Origin: Rhizobium sp. Root1212
GTDB taxonomy: Bacteria > Pseudomonadota > Alphaproteobacteria > Rhizobiales > Rhizobiaceae
DNA: 58,927 nt
NCBI RefSeq assembly: GCF_001424985.1
Contig: NZ_LMDA01000008.1
Span: forward strand, 14,193 to 73,119
Reading direction: 5' to 3'
Shown here: piece by piece, positions 34,721 to 42,665 of the stretch
Numbering within the stretch: position 1 is the stretch's first letter
How the letters are laid out: every line of letters begins with the position of its first letter
Notes under the pieces: model-generated
Told to the model about the DNA's origin: nothing
Seen by the model: the letters and a program-made list of their open reading frames with translations, nothing else
The model's database searches: none
Program-made: the position numbers and the translations under genes

Positions 34721-35656
34721 TCAGTTCCTGAAGACGACGCAGGCACCGCCGCTCTTGCGGACTTCGAGACATACTGCCTCGGCTTCCTGCCGGGTCGGGC
34801 GGCCGATACGGGCCGTATATCGCAGCCTTGCCCCAAAGGCACGATTGCGTTCCTTCTGGATCAGCGGTTTTTCCGCATTCAGCGGCGCAGGCAGGGACCG
34901 GACGGTCGACAGGAACAATCTGACTGCCACCGGCTTCTGAAAATGCCCCGCCAGTTGGGCGCCCCACGGCGCCCAGGCGCCCTCCGCTTCAAATTCCAAG
35001 GGCTTGAGGCGCCGCTTGTCAGCAAGCGCGATGCAGGCGTCTTCGAAGGACTTCTGCCCGTCGAGCCGCAGATCGGTGGCTGTAGGCGGGTTGTCGCGCC
35101 AGTCCTCGACCGGATGGGACGTGATATCAATCACGTAATTTCGGGTCTCCTGCGGCAGGCTTCCGGTTCTCAGAAACGTCCGAAGTCCGCCTTCGCCGGC
35201 ATTGTAGGCTGCGGCAGCCAGACCGATGTTGCCGAACCGATCGCGCAGATCATCGAGATACTCGGCTGATTTTTTCAATGCCTCCAGAGCATCGTAACTG
35301 TTCGATAGGCCGCGCATTCTTGCGGTGGAGGGAATGAACTGCGCTATTCCTTCAGCGCCCTTCGGGCTGACCGCATCAGGACGGAACCGGCTTTCCGACC
35401 AAATCAGCCGGGCAAAGAAATCTGGCTGTAGATCGTTCTCGCCGGCGAAACGGGCTAACGCGCCACATATGTCGCGATTGAAGCTGGCCGCCCGGACGCA
35501 GAGCGTTCCGGTCCTGGAGACTATCGAGTAAGCACAGGGCGGCGCGCTCCATTCGCTCTGGGCGATCACCGCATCCGTCGGCATGCTGGAGAGCAGCCCT
35601 CCGGCAGCCAGCAGGGCAAGTGTCCTTCTGTCCCATCTCCGTCGTGCGCTCCACAT
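34721..35656 (-). CDS. Lytic transglycosylase domain protein
   Basis: 311 residues from MWSARRRWDRRTLALLAAGG, a signal peptide ending near AVIAQSEW. The SLT domain follows: ARLIWSESRFRPDAVSPKGA with the catalytic Glu (ES), then GIAQFIPSTARMRGL and AAAYNAGEGGLRTFL. A C-terminal SPOR-like region (YTARIGRPTRQEAEAVCLEV) could bind peptidoglycan. Such enzymes open the cell wall for T4SS assembly, although this one is far from trb genes. An upstream ATG at 35764 is less likely. It appears intact amid broken genes. Confidence 0.85.
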   Translation of the reverse strand: MWSARRRWDRRTLALLAAGGLLSSMPTDAVIAQSEWSAPPCAYSIVSRTGTLCVRAASFNRDICGALARFAGENDLQPDFFARLIWSESRFRPDAVSPKGAEGIAQFIPSTARMRGLSNSYDALEALKKSAEYLDDLRDRFGNIGLAAAAYNAGEGGLRTFLRTGSLPQETRNYVIDITSHPVEDWRDNPPTATDLRLDGQKSFEDACIALADKRRLKPLEFEAEGAWAPWGAQLAGHFQKPVAVRLFLSTVRSLPAPLNAEKPLIQKERNRAFGARLRYTARIGRPTRQEAEAVCLEVRKSGGACVVFRN

Positions 35657-35702
35657 CGCTTCCTCATACCACCATTGCGAAAAAAGAGGGAGATACCTCC
35701 CA

Positions 35703-35768
35703 ATGCGATGGCAAGTCGCAACGCGTAAATTCAACGATCTAGAGAAGACGGGGCTCGATCTCATCTAG
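35703..35768 (+). pseudogene. C-terminal scrap of a second PIN-domain toxin
   Basis: WQVATRKFNDLEKTGLDLI followed by a TAG matches the end of VapC/FitB toxins, and resembles the end of the toxin at 33550-33900 (RLATRNLKDFEMTGLEL). Only about 20 residues remain, so it is a relic. Confidence 0.6.
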
Positions 35769-36091
35769 CCGTAGGGGTCTGAGCACGACAGATCTCCACT
35801 TGCGGCCCCAAACTAGACGGACTTCTACAGGCCGGCAGCTTTGGTCAGATTGATCCTGCAGGGGCGCGGCACCGCCGGCCGCGGCGGGTCATCGTAGCGC
35901 TGCTGCGACCGTGCTGCTTTTGGGATACCCTTCGTCGACCTCGGTCGAGGAGGCGAGGCCAAGGCATGGGGTGTGGTTCCACAAATTCTTGTGCCTGTTC
36001 GGTCTCGGACAGATCGCCCGGCGTTCTGCCGCCGCGTTCTTGCCGAACTGAGCGCCCAGGCGGGCAAATTGCTTTCAGTCGGACGCGTAGC

Positions 36092-36107
36092 GTGTGTGTG
36101 TGTGTGT
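36092..36107. repeat. (GT)8 microsatellite
   Basis: Eight uninterrupted GT units. Such tracts are uncommon in bacterial DNA and can slip in replication. No gene can be tied to it. Confidence 0.8.
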
Positions 36108-36318
36108 TGGTGGCGCTGGCGGCCTCGTCGCTGGGCGCAGGCGCTCTCTTTGAGGTCCTGTAGGTGGCCGAGGAGGGGAGGGGGCATTGAAGCTGCCGCG
36201 CGACGGCGACGGAAATGCCGTCAGCGGCCGCCGTGCCTTGCAGCGGCGCAGAGCTGCATGTGGCATGAAATTCACCGTTTTGACCGATGATTTCCGGCTT
36301 TTTCTATATAAGGCGAGG

Positions 36319-36349
36319 AATGACCGATAAGGCAATCTTATCAGTCATT
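36319..36349. repeat. 31-bp inverted repeat in an AT-rich stretch
   Basis: AATGACCGATAAG (36319-36331) and CTTATCAGTCATT (36337-36349) are 13-bp arms with one mismatch and a 5-base spacer. It could be an operator or a recombination/terminator structure; a TATATAAGG lies 10 bases upstream. Confidence 0.6.
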
Positions 36350-36609
36350 ATTCTGTGATAATCCGATGTGCGTTTTTGCGGGTTTTATGCGTTGAAAATG
36401 CACATATCTTATTTGACAAATCTTGGATTTGGATGCGCCCCTTTCCAAGGGAAATCCTGCCTTCGCTGGATGATGAGGGACATTGCGCCGCCTTCCGAGG
36501 TTGACGAAATAGACCGCCCAGAAGGTGGTGGTATCGCTACCTTGCCTTACGGCTCGCGCAGCACCGAGATCGACCGGGCGATTATGCCTGCCCAGGTTCT
36601 AGCGAAACC

Positions 36610-37449
36610 CTAAAACGGCTCTGCGGCGGCGATGCGAAGACCCTCTCGAAAGTGCGGTAGCATGGCGGGATCGGTCTTTTCCGAGGAGACAAGATAGGCG
36701 GGGTAGGCGAAAGCGGGACTGTTCGAGACGATCTCCAGTCGTCCGTCGTCCAGATACGGGCGAATAAATCCCTCGCGAAAATAGCCCTTTCCCCCGGCCG
36801 CCAGGATGTAGTCGAGGGCGAGCGGGCCGTAGCTGACGGACACCGCCGGGTTCGGTCCGTCGGGGAAGGCCGCGCGAATGCTGGCTGCGAAATCCTCGCC
36901 CCAATCGATGCCGATTGGCTCTCCCTGTCCGTTCAGGGTTGTTGTGCGGGCCAGCACAAGGCGCTCCTCGAAGAGCAGTTCGGCGATAAGACCCGGCCGG
37001 CGTTGCGCGCCGTAGAGCACGGCGGCATCGAGCGTTCCCTCCTCTACCAATGTCACTAGTCGCTCTGCCGTTTCGATGGATGTGCGCACCGCGATATTGG
37101 GGCGTTCCCGTCGCATCCAGAGCAACCAATGCTTCAGAAGCGGGTTCCAGAGGCTGAGTTCTGCACCGAGCGTCACCAGCGCCTCACGCCCGATCGGAAG
37201 CGCCACGGTGTCACGGGCCGTCTCCCACACCTGCACCAGCGTTGCGGCGAAACGATAGAAGCGCTCGCCGGCCGGCGTCATCCGGGCACCTGCCTTGTTG
37301 CGCACAAAGATGGGACGATCGAGTTGTTCTTCCAGACTGCGGATGCGCGCGCTGACGGCCGTCTGCGAGATATTGAGGCTTTCCGCCGCCGCAACGAAGC
37401 TGCCGGTCTTCACCACTTCGAGAAAGGTGCGGGCAATCGCGATGTCCAT
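36610..37449 (-). CDS. LysR-family transcriptional regulator
   Basis: 279 residues from MDIAIARTFLEVVKTGSFVA with the LysR HTH: AAAESLNISQTAVSARIRSL, then EEQLDRPIFVR. The C-terminal effector-binding domain is typical, with LVTLVEEGTLDAAVLYG. Upstream ATG (37533) would add 28 residues unlike LysR. It is divergent from the PLP-enzyme gene, the usual LysR layout, so it may control that gene. The inducer is unknown. Confidence 0.88.
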   Translation of the reverse strand: MDIAIARTFLEVVKTGSFVAAAESLNISQTAVSARIRSLEEQLDRPIFVRNKAGARMTPAGERFYRFAATLVQVWETARDTVALPIGREALVTLGAELSLWNPLLKHWLLWMRRERPNIAVRTSIETAERLVTLVEEGTLDAAVLYGAQRRPGLIAELLFEERLVLARTTTLNGQGEPIGIDWGEDFAASIRAAFPDGPNPAVSVSYGPLALDYILAAGGKGYFREGFIRPYLDDGRLEIVSNSPAFAYPAYLVSSEKTDPAMLPHFREGLRIAAAEPF

Positions 37450-37511
37450 GGGAGCCTCCGGTTTCCAAAATAACCGCAAGATTTTTGCTGGAAAACGGCA
37501 ATAAATTTCAT

Positions 37512-37528
37512 TTGTCAGCGACTGACAA
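37512..37528. promoter_or_regulatory. Palindrome between lysR-type gene and PLP-enzyme gene
   Basis: TTGTCAG-CGA-CTGACAA is a perfect 7-bp dyad midway between the divergent genes. It has the T-N11-A shape of LysR-type binding sites. Confidence 0.6.
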
Positions 37529-37571
37529 GCCATTCATTTTCTTGGTCTTAAAAGGGAGTGGCCCCGAACGA

Positions 37572-38726
37572 ATGGCGATTAATGTGCAACCGGAAACCGT
37601 AGCCGCTGCGCATGGCGTGGCCAGTGACAGCGCGTTTGGCGCGGTGGTGCCGCCGCTTTATCTTTCCAGCACCTATCAATTCGCCGATTTCGATACGCCG
37701 CGCGCCTATGACTACGGCCGTGTCGGCAATCCGACGCGCGACGTGCTGGGTGAGGCGATCGCCCGGCTGGAGGGCGGTGCGGGCGCGGTGCTGACGCCGA
37801 GCGGCATGGCTGCGGTCGATCTTCTCATCAACAGACTGCCGGCCGGCAGCACTGTTCTTGCCCCGCATGATTGCTACGGTGGCACCATGCGCCTGCTGAA
37901 GGCGCGCGTGGCACTCGGCCAGATAGGGCTCCAACTGGTGGATCAGTCGGATTTGGAGGCGTTCAAGGGGATGCTCCGAGCCCGGCCGGCGCTGGTGCTG
38001 ATCGAAACGCCAAGCAATCCCCTGATGCGGGTCGTGGATATTGCCGCGCTCGCGACCCTTGCAAAAGCTGCCGGCGCGCGTGTTGTCGTCGACAACACCT
38101 TCCTTTCTCCCGCCCTACAGCAACCTTTGTCCCTTGGCGCCGATTTCGTGCTGCATTCGACTACGAAATTCCTGAACGGTCATTCCGATGTGATCGCCGG
38201 TGCGGTCGTCGCCGCCGACGCGGAGGAGGCGCAGGCGCTGAAACGCTGGGCCAACGTGACGGGCGCCATCGCGGCCCCCTTTGATTGCTGGCTGACGCTG
38301 CGCGGTCTCAGAACCCTCTTTGCCCGGATGGCGGGGCAGGAGAAGAACGCCATGGCGATTGCCGAGCGGTTGAGCGGCCATGCCGCCGTTTCCCGCGTGC
38401 ACTATCCCGGTCTTACCTATCATCCTGACCATGCGCTTGCCAGCAGACAGCAGCGGGGGTTCGGGGCCATGATGAGTTTCGAGCTTGCTGGCGGCGTCTC
38501 GGCCGTGCAGCGTTTCGTGCGCAATGTCGGGGGCTTTACGCTGGCCGAATCTCTCGGCGGCGTCGAAAGCCTCGTGGCGCATCCCGCCACCATGACCCAT
38601 GTGGACATGGGTGCGCAAGCGCGCGCCGAAGCGGGTATCGGCGACGGGCTGCTGCGGCTTTCCGTCGGGCTCGAGCATATCGACGATCTTTTAGCCGGGC
38701 TCGACCGAGGGCTCTCGGCCTGCTGA
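37572..38726 (+). CDS. Cys/Met-metabolism PLP-dependent enzyme (MetB/MetC family)
   Basis: 384 residues with Cys/Met enzyme features: YDYGRVGNPTRDVL, LTPSGMAAVDLLINRLPAGS, DNTFLSPALQQPL, and the PLP-Lys in HSTTKFLNGHSDVIAG. The C-terminal SLGGVESLVAHPATMTHVDM and RLSVGLEHIDDL complete the family signature. Candidates are cystathionine gamma-synthase/lyase or O-acyl-homoserine sulfhydrylase; the substrate cannot be settled by eye. Start chosen at MAINVQPETVAAAHG. The divergent LysR gene may regulate it. Confidence 0.88.
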   Translation: MAINVQPETVAAAHGVASDSAFGAVVPPLYLSSTYQFADFDTPRAYDYGRVGNPTRDVLGEAIARLEGGAGAVLTPSGMAAVDLLINRLPAGSTVLAPHDCYGGTMRLLKARVALGQIGLQLVDQSDLEAFKGMLRARPALVLIETPSNPLMRVVDIAALATLAKAAGARVVVDNTFLSPALQQPLSLGADFVLHSTTKFLNGHSDVIAGAVVAADAEEAQALKRWANVTGAIAAPFDCWLTLRGLRTLFARMAGQEKNAMAIAERLSGHAAVSRVHYPGLTYHPDHALASRQQRGFGAMMSFELAGGVSAVQRFVRNVGGFTLAESLGGVESLVAHPATMTHVDMGAQARAEAGIGDGLLRLSVGLEHIDDLLAGLDRGLSAC

Positions 38727-38744
38727 CCTAAGGGGAGGGGTGCC

Positions 38745-39431
38745 ATGGTAGACGACGACATTCCCGCCACCTTCGCCTCGCCCGCGTGCTTCATGCACGA
38801 AATCGACCCTGCCTATGCCGGCCTGCCGGGGCCGCTCGACCTGCAGACCTGGAAAGATGTTCACCGCTGGCGAAAGGCCGAGCGGGAGCGGCTCATCGCG
38901 GAACGTCTTGCGATGCCGGCTGCGCTGCGCCTCGCCGGGGACGAGGCCATTGCTACCCGCTTGCTCGATGAAATCGGCGATGTGGCGGGGCGAATTGTCA
39001 GTGGCTACTGGCCTTTTCGCGGCGAGCCGGATCTTCGCCCGCTCCTGCAGGCGATCTGCGCGCGTGGCGGACGGACGGCGCTGCCGGTCGTCGTGGAGAA
39101 GGGGCGCCCGCTGGAATTCCATCTCTGGCAGGCGGGCGAGCCGCTTGCCCGCGGTGTCTGGAACATACCCGTCCCGGCTGTCCATCGGCCCTGCAGGCCG
39201 GCTATCGTCATCGCCCCGGTCGTCGGTTTCGACCAAGCCGGCTATCGTCTTGGCTATGGCGGCGGCTTCTTCGACCGCACGCTTGCCGCCCTGCGGCCCT
39301 GTCCCTTCGTCATTGGCGTCGGTTGGGCGGCTGCGAAGCTTGCTACGATCTATCCGCAACTGCACGATATCCCGATGGATATGATCATCCTGGAGACAGG
39401 GGTCATTCGGGCGAGACCGGCGGGCGGCTGA
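38745..39431 (+). CDS. 5-formyltetrahydrofolate cyclo-ligase family protein
   Basis: 228 residues. The family's substrate and nucleotide region is visible: GRIVSGYWPFRGEPDLRPL, LPVVVEKGRPLEFHLW, PAIVIAPVVGFDQAGYRLGY, with the signature GYGGGFFDRTLA near 165-176. The enzyme turns 5-formyl-THF into 5,10-methenyl-THF. The N-terminus (about 40 residues) is longer than usual. It follows the PLP-enzyme gene by 18 bases, so the two likely share a transcript. Confidence 0.9.
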   Translation: MVDDDIPATFASPACFMHEIDPAYAGLPGPLDLQTWKDVHRWRKAERERLIAERLAMPAALRLAGDEAIATRLLDEIGDVAGRIVSGYWPFRGEPDLRPLLQAICARGGRTALPVVVEKGRPLEFHLWQAGEPLARGVWNIPVPAVHRPCRPAIVIAPVVGFDQAGYRLGYGGGFFDRTLAALRPCPFVIGVGWAAAKLATIYPQLHDIPMDMIILETGVIRARPAGG

Positions 39432-39543
39432 TACCCGCAGCGTCGGATTGCGTGGTAACGATCCACCGAACGTCGTTCCGGTAGGACGGAACGGTGATCT
39501 CACCGGAGAGATTGAAACGTTGCGATAGGATCGGTGTCGGTCG

Positions 39544-39699
39544 CTACTGCTGCAGGAACAGAACCGCCGCAATCATGCAGGACGTCACCACCGCGATCGC
39601 GGTGCTATAGGCCTGCAGGACACCCATGCGGTTCAGCGCGATGGAAAAGCCGATGATGATCGGCGTGGTGACAACGAGGCCGAGTTGAGCATCTGTCAT
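39544..39699 (-). CDS. Small membrane protein divergent from norE
   Basis: 51 residues: MTDAQLGLVVTTPIIIGFSI, ALNRMGVLQAYSTAIAVVTS, then CMIAAVLFLQQ. Two hydrophobic segments (about 8-22 and 33-49). The start has a strong AAAGGAG with seven-base spacing, supporting translation. It is transcribed away from norE with an NnrR-type box between them. I recognise no family. Confidence 0.6.
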   Translation of the reverse strand: MTDAQLGLVVTTPIIIGFSIALNRMGVLQAYSTAIAVVTSCMIAAVLFLQQ

Positions 39700-39746
39700 G
39701 GTCTGTCTCCTTTGTCCCCTTCTCTTCCGATCGGCATGCACTGTCC

Positions 39747-39760
39747 TTGCGCTGGAGCAA
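39747..39760. promoter_or_regulatory. NnrR-type box before norE
   Basis: TTGCGCTGGAGCAA fits the CRP/FNR-family pattern TTG-N8-CAA. It lies 50 bases before the norE start and about 48 bases before the divergent small ORF, so it could serve both. Confidence 0.7.
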
Positions 39761-39810
39761 AGAAGCCGCACCGCCATTCGGAATAGGAAGGGGGAAAAGG
39801 AAACTGCGTT

Positions 39811-40356
39811 ATGACGGCTATCGTGGAGAGTGGCGCCGACGAGCGATCGGACGGCGATCTTATCCTGTGGATTCTGGTCTGGAGCGAGCTGATCGCTTTC
39901 GGGATGCTGATCGGGGCATTCCTGGTCATGTCCTTCCTGCATCCGGAAAGCTATTCCATCGCCAAGCTGCATCTGAACGGCCGGCTCGCCAGCATCAACA
40001 CCGTGGTTCTGATCGTCAGCGGCTGGTTGGCGGCGGAGGCGGATCGCGCCGCGTCGGTTCGGGGACGCAGGGTTGCCCTTATCGCGGCGGCTTGCCTGGG
40101 TTTTGCCTTCGTCGCAATCAAGCTCGTCGAATATGCGGGGGAAATCCGTTTCGCGGGCGATGCCACGTTCAATTCGTTTTTCGAGCTTTATTTCATCATC
40201 ACCGGCTTTCATCTCGCCCATGTGATCTTTCTCGGCTTTGTCATGCTGCTGGTGGCGCGACGGGCGGAAAGGTCGAACGTGGCGATGGTTGCGACCCTCT
40301 GGCACGTCATCGACATTGTCTGGCTGGTCGTCTTTCCCATCATCTATCTCGGGTGA
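39811..40356 (+). CDS. norE: NorE, nitric oxide reductase accessory membrane protein
   Basis: 181 residues resembling cytochrome c oxidase subunit III, as NorE does. About five membrane segments: LWILVWSELIAFGMLIGAFL, TVVLIVSGWLAAEA, LIAAACLGFAFVAIKLVEYA, LYFIITGFHLAHVIFLGFVM and TLWHVIDIVWLVVFPIIYLG. NorE and NorF are accessory to NO reductase assembly or activity. It leads norEF-CBQD, as in rhizobial clusters. Confidence 0.9.
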   Translation: MTAIVESGADERSDGDLILWILVWSELIAFGMLIGAFLVMSFLHPESYSIAKLHLNGRLASINTVVLIVSGWLAAEADRAASVRGRRVALIAAACLGFAFVAIKLVEYAGEIRFAGDATFNSFFELYFIITGFHLAHVIFLGFVMLLVARRAERSNVAMVATLWHVIDIVWLVVFPIIYLG

Positions 40357-40360
40357 AACA

Positions 40361-40651
40361 ATGGCATACGACAAGGACATCTGGCTCCTGGGCCGCGCCA
40401 TCGGCGTCATTCTGGTGGCGATCGTTTCGGGGCTTGTCGCGGCGCAATGGAAACACGAGGCCGTGCCCTTCGTGGCTTTTGCGATCATCCTTTTGCTTGC
40501 GGTCGTGAAATCCCGATGGATCGTGCTTGATTTCATGGGCTTGCGCGGTGTTCGCCCGCGTCTCGCCATCGCGCTTCTGGCCTGGCCGGCCTTCTTTGTC
40601 ATCGTCGCGGCAGCCCGCACGGCGCTCGCGACATTCGGCATCGCCGGCTAA
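40361..40651 (+). CDS. norF: NorF, small nitric oxide reductase accessory membrane protein
   Basis: 96 residues with three hydrophobic segments (about 10-28, 34-50, 66-88), starting MAYDKDIWLLGRAIGVILVA. Its position four bases after norE and before norC identifies it; the sequence itself is poorly conserved. WIVLDFMGLRG lies between segments two and three. Accessory to NorCB. Confidence 0.8.
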   Translation: MAYDKDIWLLGRAIGVILVAIVSGLVAAQWKHEAVPFVAFAIILLLAVVKSRWIVLDFMGLRGVRPRLAIALLAWPAFFVIVAAARTALATFGIAG

Positions 40652-40685
40652 AAATTCTCCGCCCCGAGGCCCGTCGCCGATTTGT

Positions 40686-40699
40686 TTGCCTTTTCGCAA
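40686..40699. promoter_or_regulatory. NnrR-type box before norC
   Basis: TTGCCTTTTCGCAA fits TTG-N8-CAA and has near-perfect dyad symmetry. It lies about 100 bases before the norC start, giving norCBQD its own likely promoter. Confidence 0.75.
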
Positions 40700-40793
40700 A
40701 GAAGGATCGGCGTCTTTCCCGCATCTCCTGTGACGGAGGCGATCGATCGCATCGCCCGCTCAATCCGATCCCGAGGGGCCAGAGGGACAGCGA

Positions 40794-41246
40794 ATGTCAG
40801 AACATCTCACCAAAACAGGAGCGCGGAACGTCTTTTACGGCGGGTCCGCGTTCTTCTTCGCGATCTTCGTCGCGCTCACCGCGCATAGCCATTATTACAT
40901 GCGCACCACCTCCACGGACGAAAGCACGCTCACCGACGCGGTCGCGCGCGGAAAGCACGTCTGGGAACAGAACGCTTGCATCAACTGCCACACCCTGCTG
41001 GGCGAGGGCGCCTATTTCGCGCCCGAACTCGGCAATGTCTGGACGCGCATGGGCGGCGACGAAGATGTCGAAAGCACCCGCGAAACCTTCAAGGCCTGGA
41101 TGGCCGCACAGCCGTCCGGCATCGAGGGTCGCCGGCAGATGCCGCAATTCCACCTGACCGATCAGCAACTCAACGACCTCTCCGAGTTCCTGCGCTGGGC
41201 CAGCAAGATCAAGACCCAGAATTGGCCGCCGAACGATGCCGGCTGA
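40794..41246 (+). CDS. norC: NorC, cytochrome c subunit of nitric oxide reductase
   Basis: 150 residues with one N-terminal membrane anchor (about 13-32) and a single c-type heme site, CINCH, at 62-66 (EQNACINCHTLLGEGAYFAP). The later RRQMPQFHLTDQQLNDLSEF carries the likely Met heme ligand. It passes electrons from periplasmic carriers to NorB. Its stop precedes norB by 22 bases with an AAGGAG RBS between. Confidence 0.95.
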   Translation: MSEHLTKTGARNVFYGGSAFFFAIFVALTAHSHYYMRTTSTDESTLTDAVARGKHVWEQNACINCHTLLGEGAYFAPELGNVWTRMGGDEDVESTRETFKAWMAAQPSGIEGRRQMPQFHLTDQQLNDLSEFLRWASKIKTQNWPPNDAG

Positions 41247-41268
41247 CCTTCAGGAAAGGAGAACGATC

Positions 41269-42612
41269 ATGAAATACCAAACCCAGAAGGTCGCGATGCT
41301 GTATTTCTACGGCGCGCTCGGCCTGTTCATCGCCCAGGTGCTGTTCGGTGTGCTGGCCGGCACGATCTATGTGCTGCCAAACACGCTTTCCGAACTCCTG
41401 CCCTTCAACATCGTCCGCATGATCCACACCAACGCGCTGATCGTATGGCTGCTGATGGGTTTCATGGGCACGACCTATTACCTCTTGCCGGAAGAGGCGG
41501 AGACGGAGCTTTACAGCACGAAGCTCGCCATCTTCCAGTTCTGGCTGTTCCTCGTTGCGGCGGCCATCGCCGTCGTCGGCTATCTCTTCCATATCCATGA
41601 GGGGCGCGAGTTTCTGGAGCAACCCTTCGCCATCAAGGTGGGTATCGTCGTTGTCGCGCTGATCTTCCTGTTCAACATCACGCTGACGGTGCTGAAGGGG
41701 CGCAAGACGGTCGTCACCAATATCCTGATCTTCGGTCTCTGGGGCGTGGCGATCTTCTTCCTGTTCGCCTTCTACAATCCTGCCAATCTGGCCTTGGACA
41801 AGATGTACTGGTGGTATGTCGTCCATCTCTGGGTCGAGGGTGTGTGGGAGCTGATCATGGCATCGGTACTCGCCTTCCTGATGATCAAGCTCAACGGTAT
41901 CGACCGCGAAGTCGTCGAGAAATGGCTCTATGTCATCGTTGGTCTGGCGCTGTTTTCCGGCATCCTCGGGACCGGCCATCACTTCTACTGGATTGGCGCG
42001 CCGGGCTACTGGCAGTGGATCGGCTCGATCTTCTCGACGCTGGAAGTTGCACCCTTCTTCACCATGGTCGTCTTCACCTTCGTCATGACCTGGAAGGCCG
42101 GCCGCCGGCATCCGAACCGTGCCGCGATCCTCTGGTCGATAGGCTGCTCGGTCATGGCCTTCTTCGGAGCTGGCGTCTGGGGCTTCCTGCACACGCTGTC
42201 GTCGGTGAATTATTATACCCACGGCACCCAGGTTACCGCCGCCCACGGCCATCTCGCCTTCTTCGGCGCCTATGTGATGCTCAACCTCGCGGCCATGGCC
42301 TATGCCGTGCCGGAGATCCGCGGCCGCGCGCCCTATAACCAGTGGCTTTCGATCGCCAGCTTCTGGATCATGTGCACGGCGATGTCGGTCATGACCTTCG
42401 CGCTGACCTTTGCCGGCGTGCTGCAGGTTCATCTGCAGCGGGTGCTGGGTGAAAGCTACATGGACGTTCAGGACCAGCTGGCGCTGTTCTACTGGATACG
42501 TCTCGGCTCGGGTGTCTTCGTGCTGATCTCTGCCGTCATGTTCATCTGGGCGATCTTCGTGCCGGGCAAGGAACGTGTCGCGACGACCGGTTCCCTGCAG
42601 GCGGCCGAGTGA
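41269..42612 (+). CDS. norB: NorB, catalytic subunit of nitric oxide reductase
   Basis: 447 residues with about 12 membrane segments, of the short cNOR type. Conserved His for hemes and FeB are visible: IVRMIHTNALIVWLL, MYWWYVVHLWVEGVWELI, GTGHHFYWIGAPGYWQW and TAAHGHLAFFGAYVMLNL. With NorC it reduces 2 NO to N2O. The ATG at 41269 is preceded by AGGAAAGGAG. A strong terminator follows. Confidence 0.97.
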   Translation: MKYQTQKVAMLYFYGALGLFIAQVLFGVLAGTIYVLPNTLSELLPFNIVRMIHTNALIVWLLMGFMGTTYYLLPEEAETELYSTKLAIFQFWLFLVAAAIAVVGYLFHIHEGREFLEQPFAIKVGIVVVALIFLFNITLTVLKGRKTVVTNILIFGLWGVAIFFLFAFYNPANLALDKMYWWYVVHLWVEGVWELIMASVLAFLMIKLNGIDREVVEKWLYVIVGLALFSGILGTGHHFYWIGAPGYWQWIGSIFSTLEVAPFFTMVVFTFVMTWKAGRRHPNRAAILWSIGCSVMAFFGAGVWGFLHTLSSVNYYTHGTQVTAAHGHLAFFGAYVMLNLAAMAYAVPEIRGRAPYNQWLSIASFWIMCTAMSVMTFALTFAGVLQVHLQRVLGESYMDVQDQLALFYWIRLGSGVFVLISAVMFIWAIFVPGKERVATTGSLQAAE

Positions 42613-42618
42613 CCCTTT

Positions 42619-42650
42619 GGCCCCGCCGAGGGACGGCGGGGCCGCTTTTT
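42619..42650 (+). terminator. Strong rho-independent terminator between norB and norQ
   Basis: GGCCCCGCC (42619-42627) and GGCGGGGCC (42635-42643) form a perfect 9-bp stem, followed by GC and TTTTT. It lies directly after the norB stop, in the middle of norCBQD, and could lower norQD output relative to norCB. Confidence 0.85.
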
Positions 42651-42665
42651 CTTCAGGAGATATCG

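Larger units (their letters stand above)
35769..36609. other. 840-base gap with repeats, no supported gene
   Basis: Only short ORFs. It contains a (GT)8 microsatellite (36092-36107) and the dyad described at 36319-36349. A basic, low-complexity leftward ORF at 35825-36187 is unconvincing. The sequence from about 36260 to 36420 is more AT-rich than its surroundings. This gap separates the decayed plasmid genes from the intact LysR/denitrification side. Confidence 0.35.

Noticed and set aside
36319..36349. Dyad considered as an insertion-sequence end
   Set aside because: No transposase, target-site duplication or second copy is seen nearby; kept only as a repeat.
41209..42432. 407-residue ORF antisense to norB
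   Set aside because: It is a GC-rich antisense artefact with repetitive charged residues; norB in the opposite frame is certain.
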